Positions 1 to 9,324 of a DNA stretch of 64,000 bases are shown here, piece after piece. Positions within the stretch are counted from its first letter, which is position 1. The number at the start of each line of letters is the position of its first letter. The notes below the pieces were generated by a model. The model was not told the origin of the DNA. It ran no database searches and saw only the letters and a program-made list of their open reading frames with translations. Source of the DNA: Aquibacillus albus (lineage in GTDB: Bacteria > Bacillota > Bacilli > Bacillales > Amphibacillaceae); the NCBI RefSeq assembly GCF_016908325.1, contig NZ_JAFBDR010000001.1:186001-250000 (forward strand). Reading direction: 5' to 3'. The translations under genes were made by a program, and so were the position numbers.

Positions 1-881
1 AACAAGCTAAAGCAGCGGCAAAGACCTCTGGTACTATTTTGTTACGAGGTGAATCAGGTACGGGGAAAGAGCTATTTGCTAAAGCTATTCATAACGAATC
101 GAACCGAAGGCATAATAAATTTATTCGAGTCGATTGTTCGATGAAAGATGAGGCAAAGCTGGAACAATTATTGTTTGGTAAGGATAATCCGTACAATGAA
201 GTTACAGGGTTATTAGAGCAGGCTAAACGTGGAACTATCTTTCTGGATGAGGTCAGTGAATTATCAATAAGAATGCAAAAAAGATTATTACAATTACTGG
301 ATGAAAATAAATTTGTTCGTGGCTCAACTATGGTTTCTCTTGATACTCGGATTATTACTGCTACAAAGAAAAATCTTGAAAAGGCTATTGTAGATGGAAC
401 ATTAATGGAAAATTTATATTATCGTTTAAACAGGTTATCTATCTACATACCTTCACTAAGCGAAAGAATGGAGGATTTACCAGAAATTGCTCTTTTTTTA
501 ATAAATAAGTTAAATCAGTTTTATGGTAGAAATATTTCAGGAATTGATAAAGAAGCACTCACTTTTTTGAAACAACACCATTGGCCAGGAAATGTTAGTG
601 AGTTAAACATCATTCTGAGTCATGCAATGCTATTTATTGAACCTTATGAAGATACTATAAAACGTGACCACCTTCCTAGTCTTGAAAGAAAACCGTTGAC
701 CAGAACTATAGAATGCACTCATTTATCAAATCGGACGTTACAACAATCAATGGAGTTATATGAGAAGGATATAATTCATATGGCTTTAAAGGAAAATAAT
801 TACAACAAAACAAAAACAGCAGAAGCTTTAGGGATTTCTATCCGTAATCTTTATTATAAAATGGACAAATATGGATTTTAA
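1..881 (+). CDS. bkdR: BkdR-type AAA+ enhancer-binding regulator, 5'-truncated by window edge
   Basis: The reading frame is open to the first base (frame 3), so the N-terminal sensory part lies outside the window. Visible are a Walker A motif (GESGTGKE), a Walker B motif (GTIFLDEV), the sensor region (RIITAT), the YYRLN and WPGNV segments of the AAA+ domain and a C-terminal Fis-type helix-turn-helix (KTKTAEALGIS followed by NLYYKM). Position directly before bcd marks it as the bkd operon regulator. Oddly, the segment between LLFG and GTIFLDE lacks the GAFTGA loop that contacts sigma-54; the residues there read KDNPYNEVTGLLEQA. It may therefore not work as a sigma-54 activator. The family call is firm; the exact role is inferred from position. 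Confidence 0.85.
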   Translation, partial: QAKAAAKTSGTILLRGESGTGKELFAKAIHNESNRRHNKFIRVDCSMKDEAKLEQLLFGKDNPYNEVTGLLEQAKRGTIFLDEVSELSIRMQKRLLQLLDENKFVRGSTMVSLDTRIITATKKNLEKAIVDGTLMENLYYRLNRLSIYIPSLSERMEDLPEIALFLINKLNQFYGRNISGIDKEALTFLKQHHWPGNVSELNIILSHAMLFIEPYEDTIKRDHLPSLERKPLTRTIECTHLSNRTLQQSMELYEKDIIHMALKENNYNKTKTAEALGISIRNLYYKMDKYGF

Positions 882-951
882 CATGTCATATTAAATATTG
901 TGTCATCAAAAAATAAAATAGATAACTTCTTAATAAATAGGAGGCCTCTAC

Positions 952-2055
952 ATGGAACTTTTCAGCTATATGGAAACCTATGATTACGAAGAGCTAGTAT
1001 TTTGTCAAGATAAGCAATCAGGGTTAAAAGCGATTATAGCCATACATGATACCACTCTAGGACCTGCACTTGGAGGTACACGAATGTGGACCTATCAAAC
1101 AGAAGAAGAAGCGATTACTGATGCTTTAAGACTAGCTAGAGGAATGACTTATAAAAATGCTGCTGCTGGCCTGAATTTAGGTGGGGGAAAAACAGTAATT
1201 ATAGGGAATCCAAATAAAGATAAAAACGAGGCAATGTTTCGTGCATTTGGAAGGTTTATTCAAGGTTTAAATGGACGTTATATTACAGCTGAGGATGTTG
1301 GTACAACGGTTGAGGATATGGATATTATTCATGAGGAGACAGATTTTGTAACTGGTATTTCTCCTGCTTTTGGATCCTCTGGAAACCCGTCTCCAGTAAC
1401 CGCATTTGGAGTTTATAAAGGAATGAAAGCCTGTGCTAAACACGTTTATGGAACGGATATTTTAGAAGGTAAAAAAATTGCTGTTCAAGGAATAGGAAGT
1501 GTTGCTTTTGCGCTTTGTGATTATCTACATAAAGAAGGCGCTAATTTAATTGTCACGGATATAAACAAAGAGGCTGTTAAACATGCGGTTGACGCCTATA
1601 ATGCAAAAGCAGTTGATCCTGACGATATTTATTCCGTTGATTGTGATATCTTTTCACCATGTGCACTAGGAGCAACGATTAATAACCAAACGATTCCTCA
1701 ATTAAAAGCAAAAATTATAGCAGGGGCAGCTAATAATCAATTGAAGGAATCAAAACACGGAGATGAACTTCATGAAAAAGGAATTGCATATGCACCGGAT
1801 TTTGTGATTAATGCCGGTGGTGTTATAAATATTGCTGACGAGCTCAATGGATATAATAAAGACAGGGCACTAAAGCGTGTAGAAACTATTTATGATAAAA
1901 TATTAAAAGTTTTTCAAATTTCAAATCAAGAGAATATACCTACCTATCAAGCTGCAGAAAAAATGGCAGAAGAACGAATTCAGATACTTAAACAGTCTAG
2001 AAGACAATTTTTACTAAGTGATAAACACATTTTGTGTAAAGAGAGAAAAAAGTGA
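952..2055 (+). CDS. bcd: Leucine dehydrogenase
   Basis: This enzyme reversibly deaminates leucine, isoleucine and valine to 2-oxo acids with NAD, the first step of the bkd pathway. The 367-residue product has the Glu/Leu/Phe/Val dehydrogenase N-terminal domain with the substrate-binding and catalytic lysine in GGGKT (about residue 80), followed by a Rossmann domain (GIGSVAF near residue 180) and the AGAANNQL segment. The ATG follows a strong AGGAGG site at 940-946. It is the first structural gene after bkdR; in B. subtilis ptb lies between them, but here only 70 bp separate the two. No -24/-12 promoter is visible in that gap. Confidence 0.95.
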   Translation: MELFSYMETYDYEELVFCQDKQSGLKAIIAIHDTTLGPALGGTRMWTYQTEEEAITDALRLARGMTYKNAAAGLNLGGGKTVIIGNPNKDKNEAMFRAFGRFIQGLNGRYITAEDVGTTVEDMDIIHEETDFVTGISPAFGSSGNPSPVTAFGVYKGMKACAKHVYGTDILEGKKIAVQGIGSVAFALCDYLHKEGANLIVTDINKEAVKHAVDAYNAKAVDPDDIYSVDCDIFSPCALGATINNQTIPQLKAKIIAGAANNQLKESKHGDELHEKGIAYAPDFVINAGGVINIADELNGYNKDRALKRVETIYDKILKVFQISNQENIPTYQAAEKMAEERIQILKQSRRQFLLSDKHILCKERKK

Positions 2056-2065
2056 GGTTTAACGT

Positions 2066-3190
2066 TTGAGTAACAATAAACGAATAGTAGTGATTAATCC
2101 AGGATTATCCTATACTAAGATTGGAATTTTTAGTGACGAATTTTGTATAATGGAACAGTCTATAGATCATAACATGGCTGAACTAACATCTGTTATGAGA
2201 GTAATGGATCAATATGAGATAAGAAAGAAAGATATTTTACATGCACTTTTTGAAATAGGTATCAATCATTCCAAAGTCGATGCGGTGTGTGGCCGAGGAG
2301 GGTTGCTCCGCCCGATTCAAGGAGGAACTTACCGAGTCAATGAATTGATGCTTCAGGATTTAAGGATGGGATATAATGGTGAACACGTTTCAAACCTCGG
2401 AGGAATTCTTGCTTATGAGATAGCAAGTGAATGGAACGTTCCTGCTTTTATCGTCGATCCTGTTGTTGTGGATGAATTAGGTGAACTTGCTCGCTTTTCT
2501 GGTCTTCCTGAAGTTCCAAGAAGAAGTATCTTTCATGCATTAAACCAAAAAGCTGTTGCAAGAAAAGCTGCAGAAAAATTAGGTAAAGCGTATAAGGATA
2601 TCCGTTTAATTGTTGCCCATATTGGTGGAGGAATAACTGTTGGAGCACACGAAAAAGGTCGGGTAATTGATGTGAATAATGGTTTATATGGGGATGGTCC
2701 TTTATCACCAGAAAGAGCTGGAACTGTACCTGCTGGGGATTTAATTTCTATGTGTTTTTCAGGAGAATTTAGTCAAGATCAAATGATGAAAAAAGTTATC
2801 ACCAATGGAGGTTTGAAAGCTTATTTACAAACCGATAATTTAAAAGAAGTGGAAGAAAGGATTCAACAAGGAGATGACCAAGCAAAGCTCGTTTATGAGG
2901 TGATGGCATATCAGGTATCTAAAGAGATTGGTGCCCTAAGTGCTGTGTTAGAAGGGGAAATTGATGCGATCGTTCTTACAGGAAATATAGAAACAGGGAA
3001 TACGTTCGTATCAATGGTGATGAACAAAATAAAATGGATTACAGATGTTTTGATCTTTCCAGGACAAAATGATCTTGAAGCACTTGCACAAGGAACATTA
3101 CGTGTACTTAGAAACGAAGAAGAACAAAAAGAATACGTAGTGGAAGAAGGAAAGGAGGAGCATGAAAAATGGCCAAGGAATATGATTTAG
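2066..3190 (+). CDS. buk: Butyrate (branched-chain acid) kinase
   Basis: Acetokinase-family enzyme that makes ATP from butyryl- or branched acyl-phosphate. The 374-residue product starts with the phosphate-binding strand VVINPGLSYTKIG and carries the family segments VCGRGGLL, HIGGGITVGAH and DAIVLTGNI. The TTG start is chosen because GTGAGG lies just upstream and the next codons match the family N-terminus. Its 3' end overlaps lpdV by 22 bp, so the two are probably translationally coupled. The partner phosphotransbutyrylase gene (ptb) is not present in the visible operon, leaving the source of the acyl phosphate open. Confidence 0.93.
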   Translation: MSNNKRIVVINPGLSYTKIGIFSDEFCIMEQSIDHNMAELTSVMRVMDQYEIRKKDILHALFEIGINHSKVDAVCGRGGLLRPIQGGTYRVNELMLQDLRMGYNGEHVSNLGGILAYEIASEWNVPAFIVDPVVVDELGELARFSGLPEVPRRSIFHALNQKAVARKAAEKLGKAYKDIRLIVAHIGGGITVGAHEKGRVIDVNNGLYGDGPLSPERAGTVPAGDLISMCFSGEFSQDQMMKKVITNGGLKAYLQTDNLKEVEERIQQGDDQAKLVYEVMAYQVSKEIGALSAVLEGEIDAIVLTGNIETGNTFVSMVMNKIKWITDVLIFPGQNDLEALAQGTLRVLRNEEEQKEYVVEEGKEEHEKWPRNMI

Positions 3191-4593
3191 TTATTCTAGG
3201 TGGTGGAACTGGTGGCTATGTAGCAGCAATTAGAGCATCTCAACAGGGATTAAAGACAGCAATTGTTGAACGTGATAAGCTTGGAGGAACGTGTTTACAT
3301 CGTGGTTGTATTCCGTCGAAAGCGTTACTAAGAAGTGCTGAAGTATATCAGCAATCTAAAAACGCGCAACAATTTGGCGTAACATTTCCTGATGTATCTG
3401 TGGATTTTACTAAGGTACAAAATCGTAAAAACACCATCGTAAATCAATTACATAATGGTATCAAACACTTAATAAAACAAGGAAAAATAGATGTTTATCA
3501 AGGCTATGGAAGAATTCTTGGTCCGTCCATATTCTCACCAACAGCTGGTACGGTTTCTGTTGAATTGCCTGGCGGTGAAGAAAATGAAATGATTGTACCA
3601 AAGTATGTACTCCTTGCAACAGGTTCTAAACCAAAAGCATTAAATGGAGTAGAGGTTGACGGCAACTATGTTTTAAGTTCAGATGAGGCTTTAGAAATGA
3701 ACGAATTACCCAAATCGATGTTAATTGTTGGTGGGGGAGTTATCGGAATTGAGTGGGCTTCGATGCTGGCAGATTTTGATGTTGATGTTACAATAGTTGA
3801 ATCGGACGAAAAAATTTTACCTTTAGAAGATGAAGAAATCTCGAAAGAAATGACAAAAATGTTAACAAAAAAAGGGGTAACCATTTATACAGGTACAAAG
3901 CTATTAACTGATTCATTGGACAAATCAACTGGTATTCAAATCGATATAGAAAATAAACAAGAAAAGCGAACATTAACTGCTGATAAGTTATTGCTTTCGA
4001 TTGGAAGAAGTCCTAACACTGTGGGTATTGGATTAGAAAATACGGACATTGTTTTAAATGAACATGGATTTGTTGAGACGAACAAATACTATCAAACAAA
4101 AGAGTCTAACATATATGCAATAGGAGATATGATTGGTGGTATGCAATTAGCACATGTTGCATCAAAAGAAGGACTGGTTGCAGTTGATCATATCTTAGGT
4201 AAACATACATATCCACTTGATGCAAATATGATACCTACATGTATTTATTCAAAACCCGAAGTAGCAAGTATTGGTCTTACTGAAAAACAGGCACAACAAC
4301 AAGGGTACCAATTAAAAACAAGTAAATTTTCATTTAGTGCAATTGGAAAAGCACTCATACGTGGTGAAACAGATGGATTTGTAAAGATTGTCGCAGATAA
4401 AGCTACAAACGACTTGTTAGGAGTTCATATGATAGGTCCTCAAGTAACCGAGTTAATTTCAGAAGCAGCTTTAGCCAAACTATTAGATGCTACGCCATGG
4501 GAGTGGACAGAAACGATTCATCCACACCCATCACTTTCAGAAATTTTTGGAGAGGCTGCATTAGGAATAGAGGGGAGGAAAATTCATGGTTAA
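3169..4593 (+). CDS. lpdV: Dihydrolipoamide dehydrogenase, E3 of branched-chain oxo acid dehydrogenase
   Basis: FAD disulfide oxidoreductase that reoxidises the dihydrolipoyl group of the E2 subunit BkdB using NAD. The 474-residue product shows the N-terminal FAD motif GGGTGG (residues 11-16), the redox-active pair Cys42 and Cys47 in GGTCLHRGCIPSK, a second dinucleotide motif (GGGVIGIEWAS), the FAD-binding YAIGD segment and the C-terminal HPHPSLSE with the catalytic His/Glu pair. The start lies inside the end of buk behind AAAGGAGGAG. The name lpdV rather than pdhD follows from the bkd context. Confidence 0.95.
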   Translation: MAKEYDLVILGGGTGGYVAAIRASQQGLKTAIVERDKLGGTCLHRGCIPSKALLRSAEVYQQSKNAQQFGVTFPDVSVDFTKVQNRKNTIVNQLHNGIKHLIKQGKIDVYQGYGRILGPSIFSPTAGTVSVELPGGEENEMIVPKYVLLATGSKPKALNGVEVDGNYVLSSDEALEMNELPKSMLIVGGGVIGIEWASMLADFDVDVTIVESDEKILPLEDEEISKEMTKMLTKKGVTIYTGTKLLTDSLDKSTGIQIDIENKQEKRTLTADKLLLSIGRSPNTVGIGLENTDIVLNEHGFVETNKYYQTKESNIYAIGDMIGGMQLAHVASKEGLVAVDHILGKHTYPLDANMIPTCIYSKPEVASIGLTEKQAQQQGYQLKTSKFSFSAIGKALIRGETDGFVKIVADKATNDLLGVHMIGPQVTELISEAALAKLLDATPWEWTETIHPHPSLSEIFGEAALGIEGRKIHG

Positions 4594-4612
4594 CGTAAAT
4601 AGGAGGGAAACC

Positions 4613-5605
4613 GTGACTGAAAATAGACATAAGAAACTAGGTTTATCGGACGAGCAGGTATTAGAAATGTATCGAACCATGTTACTTGCTAGAAGAATTG
4701 ATGAGCGAATGTGGTTGTTGAACCGGGCAGGAAAAATGGCATTCGTTGTATCAGGACAGGGACAAGAGGCTGCACAAGTTGGAGCAGCTTTCGCTTTGGA
4801 CAGAGAGATGGATTATGTTGCTCCTTATTATCGCGATATGGGTGTAGTTTTAGCTTTTGGAATGTCTGCAAGAGATTTGATGCTTCAAGGGTTTGGGAAA
4901 GCAGATGATCCAAATTCAGGTGGTAGGCAAATGCCTGGTCATTTTGGACAGAAAAAAAATCGGATTATAACTGGGTCTTCCCCTGTAACCACACAAGTAC
5001 CTCATGCAGTTGGCTTTGCATTGGCTGCAAAGATGGAGAAAAAGGATTTTGTTAGCTTCGTAACCTTTGGTGAAGGATCTTCGAATCAGGGTGATTTTCA
5101 TGAAGGTGCAAACTTTGCAAGTGTACACAAGTTACCAGTTATATTTATGTGTGAAAATAATCATTATGCAATTTCGGTTCCATTAAGTAAACAAGTAGCT
5201 TGCGAAAAAATATCAGATCGTGCAATCGGCTATGGAATGCCTGGTGTAACCATTGACGGAAATGATCCACTTGCTGTATATGAAGCAGTAAAAGAAGCTG
5301 CTGATCGTGCTCGTCGTGGAGAAGGACCAAGCTTGATCGAAACAATATCTTATCGTTTAACTCCTCATTCAAGTGATGATGATGATCGAATATATCGGGG
5401 TAAAGAAGAAGTAGATAGTGCAAAGGAAAAAGACGGATTATATACATTTGCAAGTTATTTAAGAGAGATTAATTTATTAACGAAAGAGTTAGAAAGCAAA
5501 TGGGATGAGGAAATGAAGGAAATTATTGATGATGCAACTGATTTTGCAGAAAGTGCTCCGTATGCTAGTCCAGAAACCATTTATCGTCATGTATATGCGG
5601 AGTAA
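4613..5605 (+). CDS. bkdAA: 2-oxoisovalerate dehydrogenase E1 alpha subunit
   Basis: Thiamine-diphosphate-dependent alpha subunit that, with BkdAB, decarboxylates branched-chain 2-oxo acids. The ThDP fold is shown by GEGSSNQGDFHEGANFA followed by CENN, and the phosphorylation-loop-like YRLTPHSSDDDD segment is kept. An upstream in-frame ATG exists at 4586, but I prefer the GTG at 4613: it has its own AGGAGGG at 4601-4607, gives 330 residues as remembered for the B. subtilis protein, and avoids overlap with lpdV. It lies 13 bp before bkdAB. Confidence 0.94.
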   Translation: MTENRHKKLGLSDEQVLEMYRTMLLARRIDERMWLLNRAGKMAFVVSGQGQEAAQVGAAFALDREMDYVAPYYRDMGVVLAFGMSARDLMLQGFGKADDPNSGGRQMPGHFGQKKNRIITGSSPVTTQVPHAVGFALAAKMEKKDFVSFVTFGEGSSNQGDFHEGANFASVHKLPVIFMCENNHYAISVPLSKQVACEKISDRAIGYGMPGVTIDGNDPLAVYEAVKEAADRARRGEGPSLIETISYRLTPHSSDDDDRIYRGKEEVDSAKEKDGLYTFASYLREINLLTKELESKWDEEMKEIIDDATDFAESAPYASPETIYRHVYAE

Positions 5606-5618
5606 GGAGGGGAATTAA

Positions 5619-6602
5619 ATGCCAGTTATCAATTATATACAAGCCGTCACACAGGCTTTGAAAGAAGAAATGCAGAGGGATGAGAAAGTATTCGTGCTTG
5701 GAGAAGATGTAGGTGTAAAAGGTGGAGTTTTTCGAGCAACAGACGGTCTGTATGAACAATTTGGAGAAGAGAGAGTGTTAGATACACCGCTAGCGGAATC
5801 TGCTATTGCTGGAGTTGGGATTGGTGCTGCTATGTACGGAATGCGACCTGTAGCAGAAATGCAGTTTGCTGATTTTATTATGCCTGCGGTCAATCAAATC
5901 ATTTCAGAAGCAGCTAAAATAAGGTATCGCTCAAACAATGATTGGTTTTGTCCAATTACGATCCGGGCACCATATGGCGGGGGAGTTCATGGAGCACTTT
6001 ATCATTCACAATCAATCGAAGCAATTTTTGCAAATCAACCTGGATTAAAAATAGTAATGCCATCTACTCCATATGATGTGAAAGGATTGCTAAAATCTTC
6101 TATTCGTGATGACGACCCTGTTCTATTTCTTGAACACAAGCGTGCGTATCGTCTTATTAAAGGGGAAGTACCAGAAGAAGAATATACATTGCCTTTAGGT
6201 AAGGCTGATATAAAGAAAGAAGGTACGGATATCACGGTAATTACATATGGTTTATGCGTTCACTTTGCGCTACAAGCCGCTGAAAAATTAGAAGCTGAAG
6301 GAGTTAGTACACATATCTTAGACTTGAGAACTGTTTATCCATTAGATGAACAGGCTATCATCGAGGCTGCATCTAAAACAGGAAAGGTATTGTTAATCAC
6401 GGAAGATAACAAAGAAGGCAGCATTATTGGTGAAGTAGCTGCAATAATTAGTGAAAATTGTTTATTTGAATTAGATGCTCCAATTAAGCGATTGGCGGGT
6501 CCAGATGTGCCAGCAATGTCTTATGCACCGCCGTTAGAAAAGGAATTTATGATGAATCCAGAAAAAGTAGAGCACGCCATGCGTGATCTTGCCGAATTTT
6601 AA
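5619..6602 (+). CDS. bkdAB: 2-oxoisovalerate dehydrogenase E1 beta subunit
   Basis: Beta subunit of the branched-chain 2-oxo acid dehydrogenase E1 heterotetramer; it completes the thiamine-diphosphate site with BkdAA. The 327-residue protein has the transketolase pyrimidine-binding domain (VFVLGEDVG, FADFIMPAVNQI) and the transketolase C-terminal domain (ITVITYG, EDNKEGS). The ATG follows GGAGGGG at 5607-5613. It lies between bkdAA and bkdB with short gaps on both sides, as expected for one transcript. Confidence 0.95.
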   Translation: MPVINYIQAVTQALKEEMQRDEKVFVLGEDVGVKGGVFRATDGLYEQFGEERVLDTPLAESAIAGVGIGAAMYGMRPVAEMQFADFIMPAVNQIISEAAKIRYRSNNDWFCPITIRAPYGGGVHGALYHSQSIEAIFANQPGLKIVMPSTPYDVKGLLKSSIRDDDPVLFLEHKRAYRLIKGEVPEEEYTLPLGKADIKKEGTDITVITYGLCVHFALQAAEKLEAEGVSTHILDLRTVYPLDEQAIIEAASKTGKVLLITEDNKEGSIIGEVAAIISENCLFELDAPIKRLAGPDVPAMSYAPPLEKEFMMNPEKVEHAMRDLAEF

Positions 6603-6622
6603 TTACAAGGAGGGGACATGCC

Positions 6623-7870
6623 TTGGCTGTTGAAAAGATTACAATGCCCCAATTAGGAGAAAGTGTAACCGAAGGAACGATAAGTAATTGGTTAATTAAT
6701 GAAGGTGATTTCGTAAATAAATACGATCCAATAGCAGAAGTACTTACTGATAAAGTAAATGCAGAAGTACCTTGTTCATTTTCTGGTACAATAAAAGAAA
6801 TTGTTGCGAATGAAGGTGAAACCATTGCTGTTGGTGATTTAATGTGTTATATCGAAGTCGAAGGTAGTCAATCGACATTATTAGAAAATGAATTAGAAAA
6901 ACAAGTAGCAAATAATGCAGAGGAAGTACCAAACGATAAATCTATGAAAACAAGATATTCTCCTGCAGTTTTAAAACTTGCTCAGGAGAATGATATTAAT
7001 TTAAAGCAAGTGGAAGGATCGGGTAGAGGTGGTAGAATTACTCGCAAGGATATTGAAAAAATAATTGCGAATGGTCACAAACCGAAGGAAAAGCCGATGG
7101 AACAACCAAAGACGCTTACCAACCAGATTACTTCAAATGTACCAATTGAGCAGCCAATTGCAACGAACACAGGAGACAAGGAGATTCCTGTAACTGGGAT
7201 TAGAAAGTCAATTGCTCAAAATATGGTTCGCTCAAAAACAGAAATCCCTCATGCATGGATGATGATTGAAGTTGATGTAACGAATTTAGTAAAATATCGC
7301 AATGCACACAAGGATGAGTTTAAAGAGAATGAAGGCTACAATTTATCTTATTTTGCCTTTTTCTTAAACGCTGCAGCAAAAGCTTTAAAGCAATTCCCTG
7401 AATTGAATAGTTCTTGGGCTGGCGATAAAATTATTCAACGTAAAGAAATTAATTTATCCATTGCAGTTGCAAGAGGAAAAGAATTATTTGTTCCTGTTAT
7501 TAAAAATGTAGATGAGAAAAGTATAAAGGGAATTTCAAAAGATATTCATAATCTGGCAATGAAAGCTAGAAATGGTGCATTAACATCTAAAGATATGGAA
7601 GGTGGAACATTTACCGTAAATAATACTGGTTCGTTTGGGTCGGTACAGTCGATGGGTGTCATTAATTATCCGCAGGCTGCCATTTTACAAGTAGAATCTA
7701 TTGTGAAACGCCCAGTTATTATCGACGATATGTTTGCCGCTAGAGACATGGTTAACTTATGTTTATCACTTGACCATCGAGTATTGGATGGAGTGATTTG
7801 TGGACAGTTCATGTCACATATAAAGGAAATATTAGAAAATATATCAATAGATACTACGCCAATATATTAA
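6623..7870 (+). CDS. bkdB: Branched-chain oxo acid dehydrogenase E2 (lipoamide acyltransferase)
   Basis: E2 core of the complex; transfers the branched acyl group from lipoate to CoA, giving precursors for branched fatty acids. Domains in order: one lipoyl domain (residues 1-80, lipoylated Lys44 in the TDKVNAE turn), a linker, an E3-binding domain (about 108-147, SPAVLKLAQEN to GRITRKDIEKII), a Pro/Gln-rich linker and the acyltransferase domain with the catalytic DHRVLDG near the C-terminus. The TTG start is supported by AAGGAGGGG at 6607-6615; the ATG at 6618 is in another frame. A strong terminator follows, so this ends the operon. Confidence 0.95.
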   Translation: MAVEKITMPQLGESVTEGTISNWLINEGDFVNKYDPIAEVLTDKVNAEVPCSFSGTIKEIVANEGETIAVGDLMCYIEVEGSQSTLLENELEKQVANNAEEVPNDKSMKTRYSPAVLKLAQENDINLKQVEGSGRGGRITRKDIEKIIANGHKPKEKPMEQPKTLTNQITSNVPIEQPIATNTGDKEIPVTGIRKSIAQNMVRSKTEIPHAWMMIEVDVTNLVKYRNAHKDEFKENEGYNLSYFAFFLNAAAKALKQFPELNSSWAGDKIIQRKEINLSIAVARGKELFVPVIKNVDEKSIKGISKDIHNLAMKARNGALTSKDMEGGTFTVNNTGSFGSVQSMGVINYPQAAILQVESIVKRPVIIDDMFAARDMVNLCLSLDHRVLDGVICGQFMSHIKEILENISIDTTPIY

Positions 7871-7881
7871 AAGGTTTGGAT

Positions 7882-7922
7882 AAGGGTTCTAAGAAAGTAG
7901 TTGCTTTCTAGAACCCTTTTTC
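7882..7922 (+). terminator. Terminator of the bkd operon
   Basis: Long inverted repeat with arms AAGGGTTCTAAGAAAG and CTTTCTAGAACCCTT, followed by a run of T. It begins 12 bp after the bkdB stop codon. Confidence 0.93.
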
Positions 7923-7976
7923 ATCATCGTTTCATATTATCGACATCGGTAGTCCATACTAAAAACGGTGATGAAA

Positions 7977-8906
7977 ATGCCATGTCAATCAAATCAAGAA
8001 TTAGATGTATTAATAAGAAAAGTAAGTCCATATACAAAGCACGGTAAAGTTGCAGATTATATACCGGCGCTTGGAAAAGCAAACCCCAGTGATTTATCAA
8101 TAGCTATACATTATCCTGATGGAATGTGCATATCCGCAGGAAATATCGAAAAAAAGATTACACTTCAAAGTATTTCAAAAGTTATTAGTTTAGCACTTGT
8201 ATTATTGGATAGAGGCCCGGATTACGTTTTTGACAGTGTAGGAATGGAACCAACAGGAGATCCGTTCAATTCGATTGCAAAATTGGAGTCTGTATCACCT
8301 AATAGGCCATTGAATCCGATGATTAACGCAGGTGCACTTGTTGTTACACATATGATAAAAGGTAACTCAGTTGAACAAAGACTTCAGCGGTTATTATCGT
8401 TTGTTCAAAAGTTAGCAGGAGATTCAACAATTAGCTATTGTGAAGAAGTAGCACGTTCGGAATTTGAAACAGCATATTTAAATCGTTCTTTATGTTATTT
8501 TTTAAAACAACACCAAGTCATTGATGAGAATGTTGAACAGCTGATGGATTTATATACAAAACAGTGTGCGATTCAAATGAATTGTCTGAACTTGGCTAGA
8601 ATTGGACAGGTGTTTGCAATGGATGGAATCGATCTAAAATTGGGAAAACGAGTAATCCCTCATGACATCGCTCGTATTTGCAAGACATTTATGGTTACCT
8701 GTGGTATGTACAATGCTTCAGGGGAATTTGCGATTAAAATTGGGATACCAGCAAAAAGTGGAGTATCTGGAGGAATTATGGGTGCAGTTCCAGGAAAGTT
8801 TGGTATTGGAATTTTCGGGCCTTCTTTAGATGAAAAGGGGAATAGTATTGCTGGGATAAAGTTATTAGAGATGTTATCAAAAGAATACAATTTAAGCATG
8901 TTTTAA
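7977..8906 (+). CDS. glsA: Glutaminase
   Basis: Serine-dependent beta-lactamase-fold glutaminase that hydrolyses glutamine to glutamate and ammonia. Visible are the catalytic SxxK tetrad in LQSISKV, the MINAGALVV segment, the [11 protein letters not shown] stretch and the C-terminal GVSGGIMG and [13 protein letters not shown] blocks. Upstream GTG (7968) and ATG (7971) codons are possible, but the ATG at 7977 gives 309 residues, the length I remember for the B. subtilis YlaM enzyme, and places GGTGAT at a workable distance. Monocistronic: terminators lie on both sides. Confidence 0.93.
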   Translation: MPCQSNQELDVLIRKVSPYTKHGKVADYIPALGKANPSDLSIAIHYPDGMCISAGNIEKKITLQSISKVISLALVLLDRGPDYVFDSVGMEPTGDPFNSIAKLESVSPNRPLNPMINAGALVVTHMIKGNSVEQRLQRLLSFVQKLAGDSTISYCEEVARSEFETAYLNRSLCYFLKQHQVIDENVEQLMDLYTKQCAIQMNCLNLARIGQVFAMDGIDLKLGKRVIPHDIARICKTFMVTCGMYNASGEFAIKIGIPAKSGVSGGIMGAVPGKFGIGIFGPSLDEKGNSIAGIKLLEMLSKEYNLSMF

Positions 8907-8999
8907 ATCCATATTGTTTGATACAACTAGAAGCGGAGTGGTGTTCGACGGTGTCCAAGAGACAACTTACGATTATGAAGAAATCAAGTATAAAAGAAA

Positions 9000-9037
9000 G
9001 GTGAGGCTGACATATTATGCCAGCCTCACCTCGTTTT
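9000..9037 (+). terminator. Probable terminator downstream of glsA
   Basis: Perfect 10-bp arms GGTGAGGCTG and CAGCCTCACC around a 10-12 nt loop, then TCGTTTTC. It lies about 95 bp after glsA, just before the iron-regulated promoter region. The T tract is short, so it may be weak. Confidence 0.7.
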
Positions 9038-9063
9038 CATAGAGAAGTAGAAAAGAAAGTCCC

Positions 9064-9113
9064 TGAAAATGATTCTCAAATTCATTGACAATGATTCTCA
9101 TTTAAAATAAACT
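9064..9113 (+). promoter_or_regulatory. Two Fur boxes over a sigma-A promoter
   Basis: Two 7-1-7 type Fur operators are visible: TGAAAATGATTCTCA at 9064-9078 and TGACAATGATTCTCA at 9086-9100, each close to TGATAATNATTATCA. The second overlaps a consensus -35 TTGACA (9085-9090), followed after 17 bp by a weak -10 TAAACT (9108-9113). Repression by Fur when iron is plentiful is inferred. The start codon of the next gene is about 210 bp downstream; I see no further gene or clear fold in that leader. Confidence 0.8.
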
Positions 9114-9324
9114 AGAATAGAACTTTATAAAATTTTAATGCACAGATTATATGACATATTATTATTAAGGATACAAGAATTACCGTATTTTAATTATCCG
9201 TACCACTTTTGCTCCACTAGAAGTTCCTACGAGTGTTAACATCAGCAATAGGAGCTAGGTATTTATTATATCGAAGTAGCAATAAATAGTTGTGTTTGCA
9301 AGCTAAAGGAAGGAGAGATAATGG

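Noticed and set aside
8941-9042. 33-codon frame starting GTG downstream of glsA
   Set aside because: It runs through the hairpin at 9000-9030 and lacks a clear ribosome-binding site; possibly a gene remnant but not supportable.
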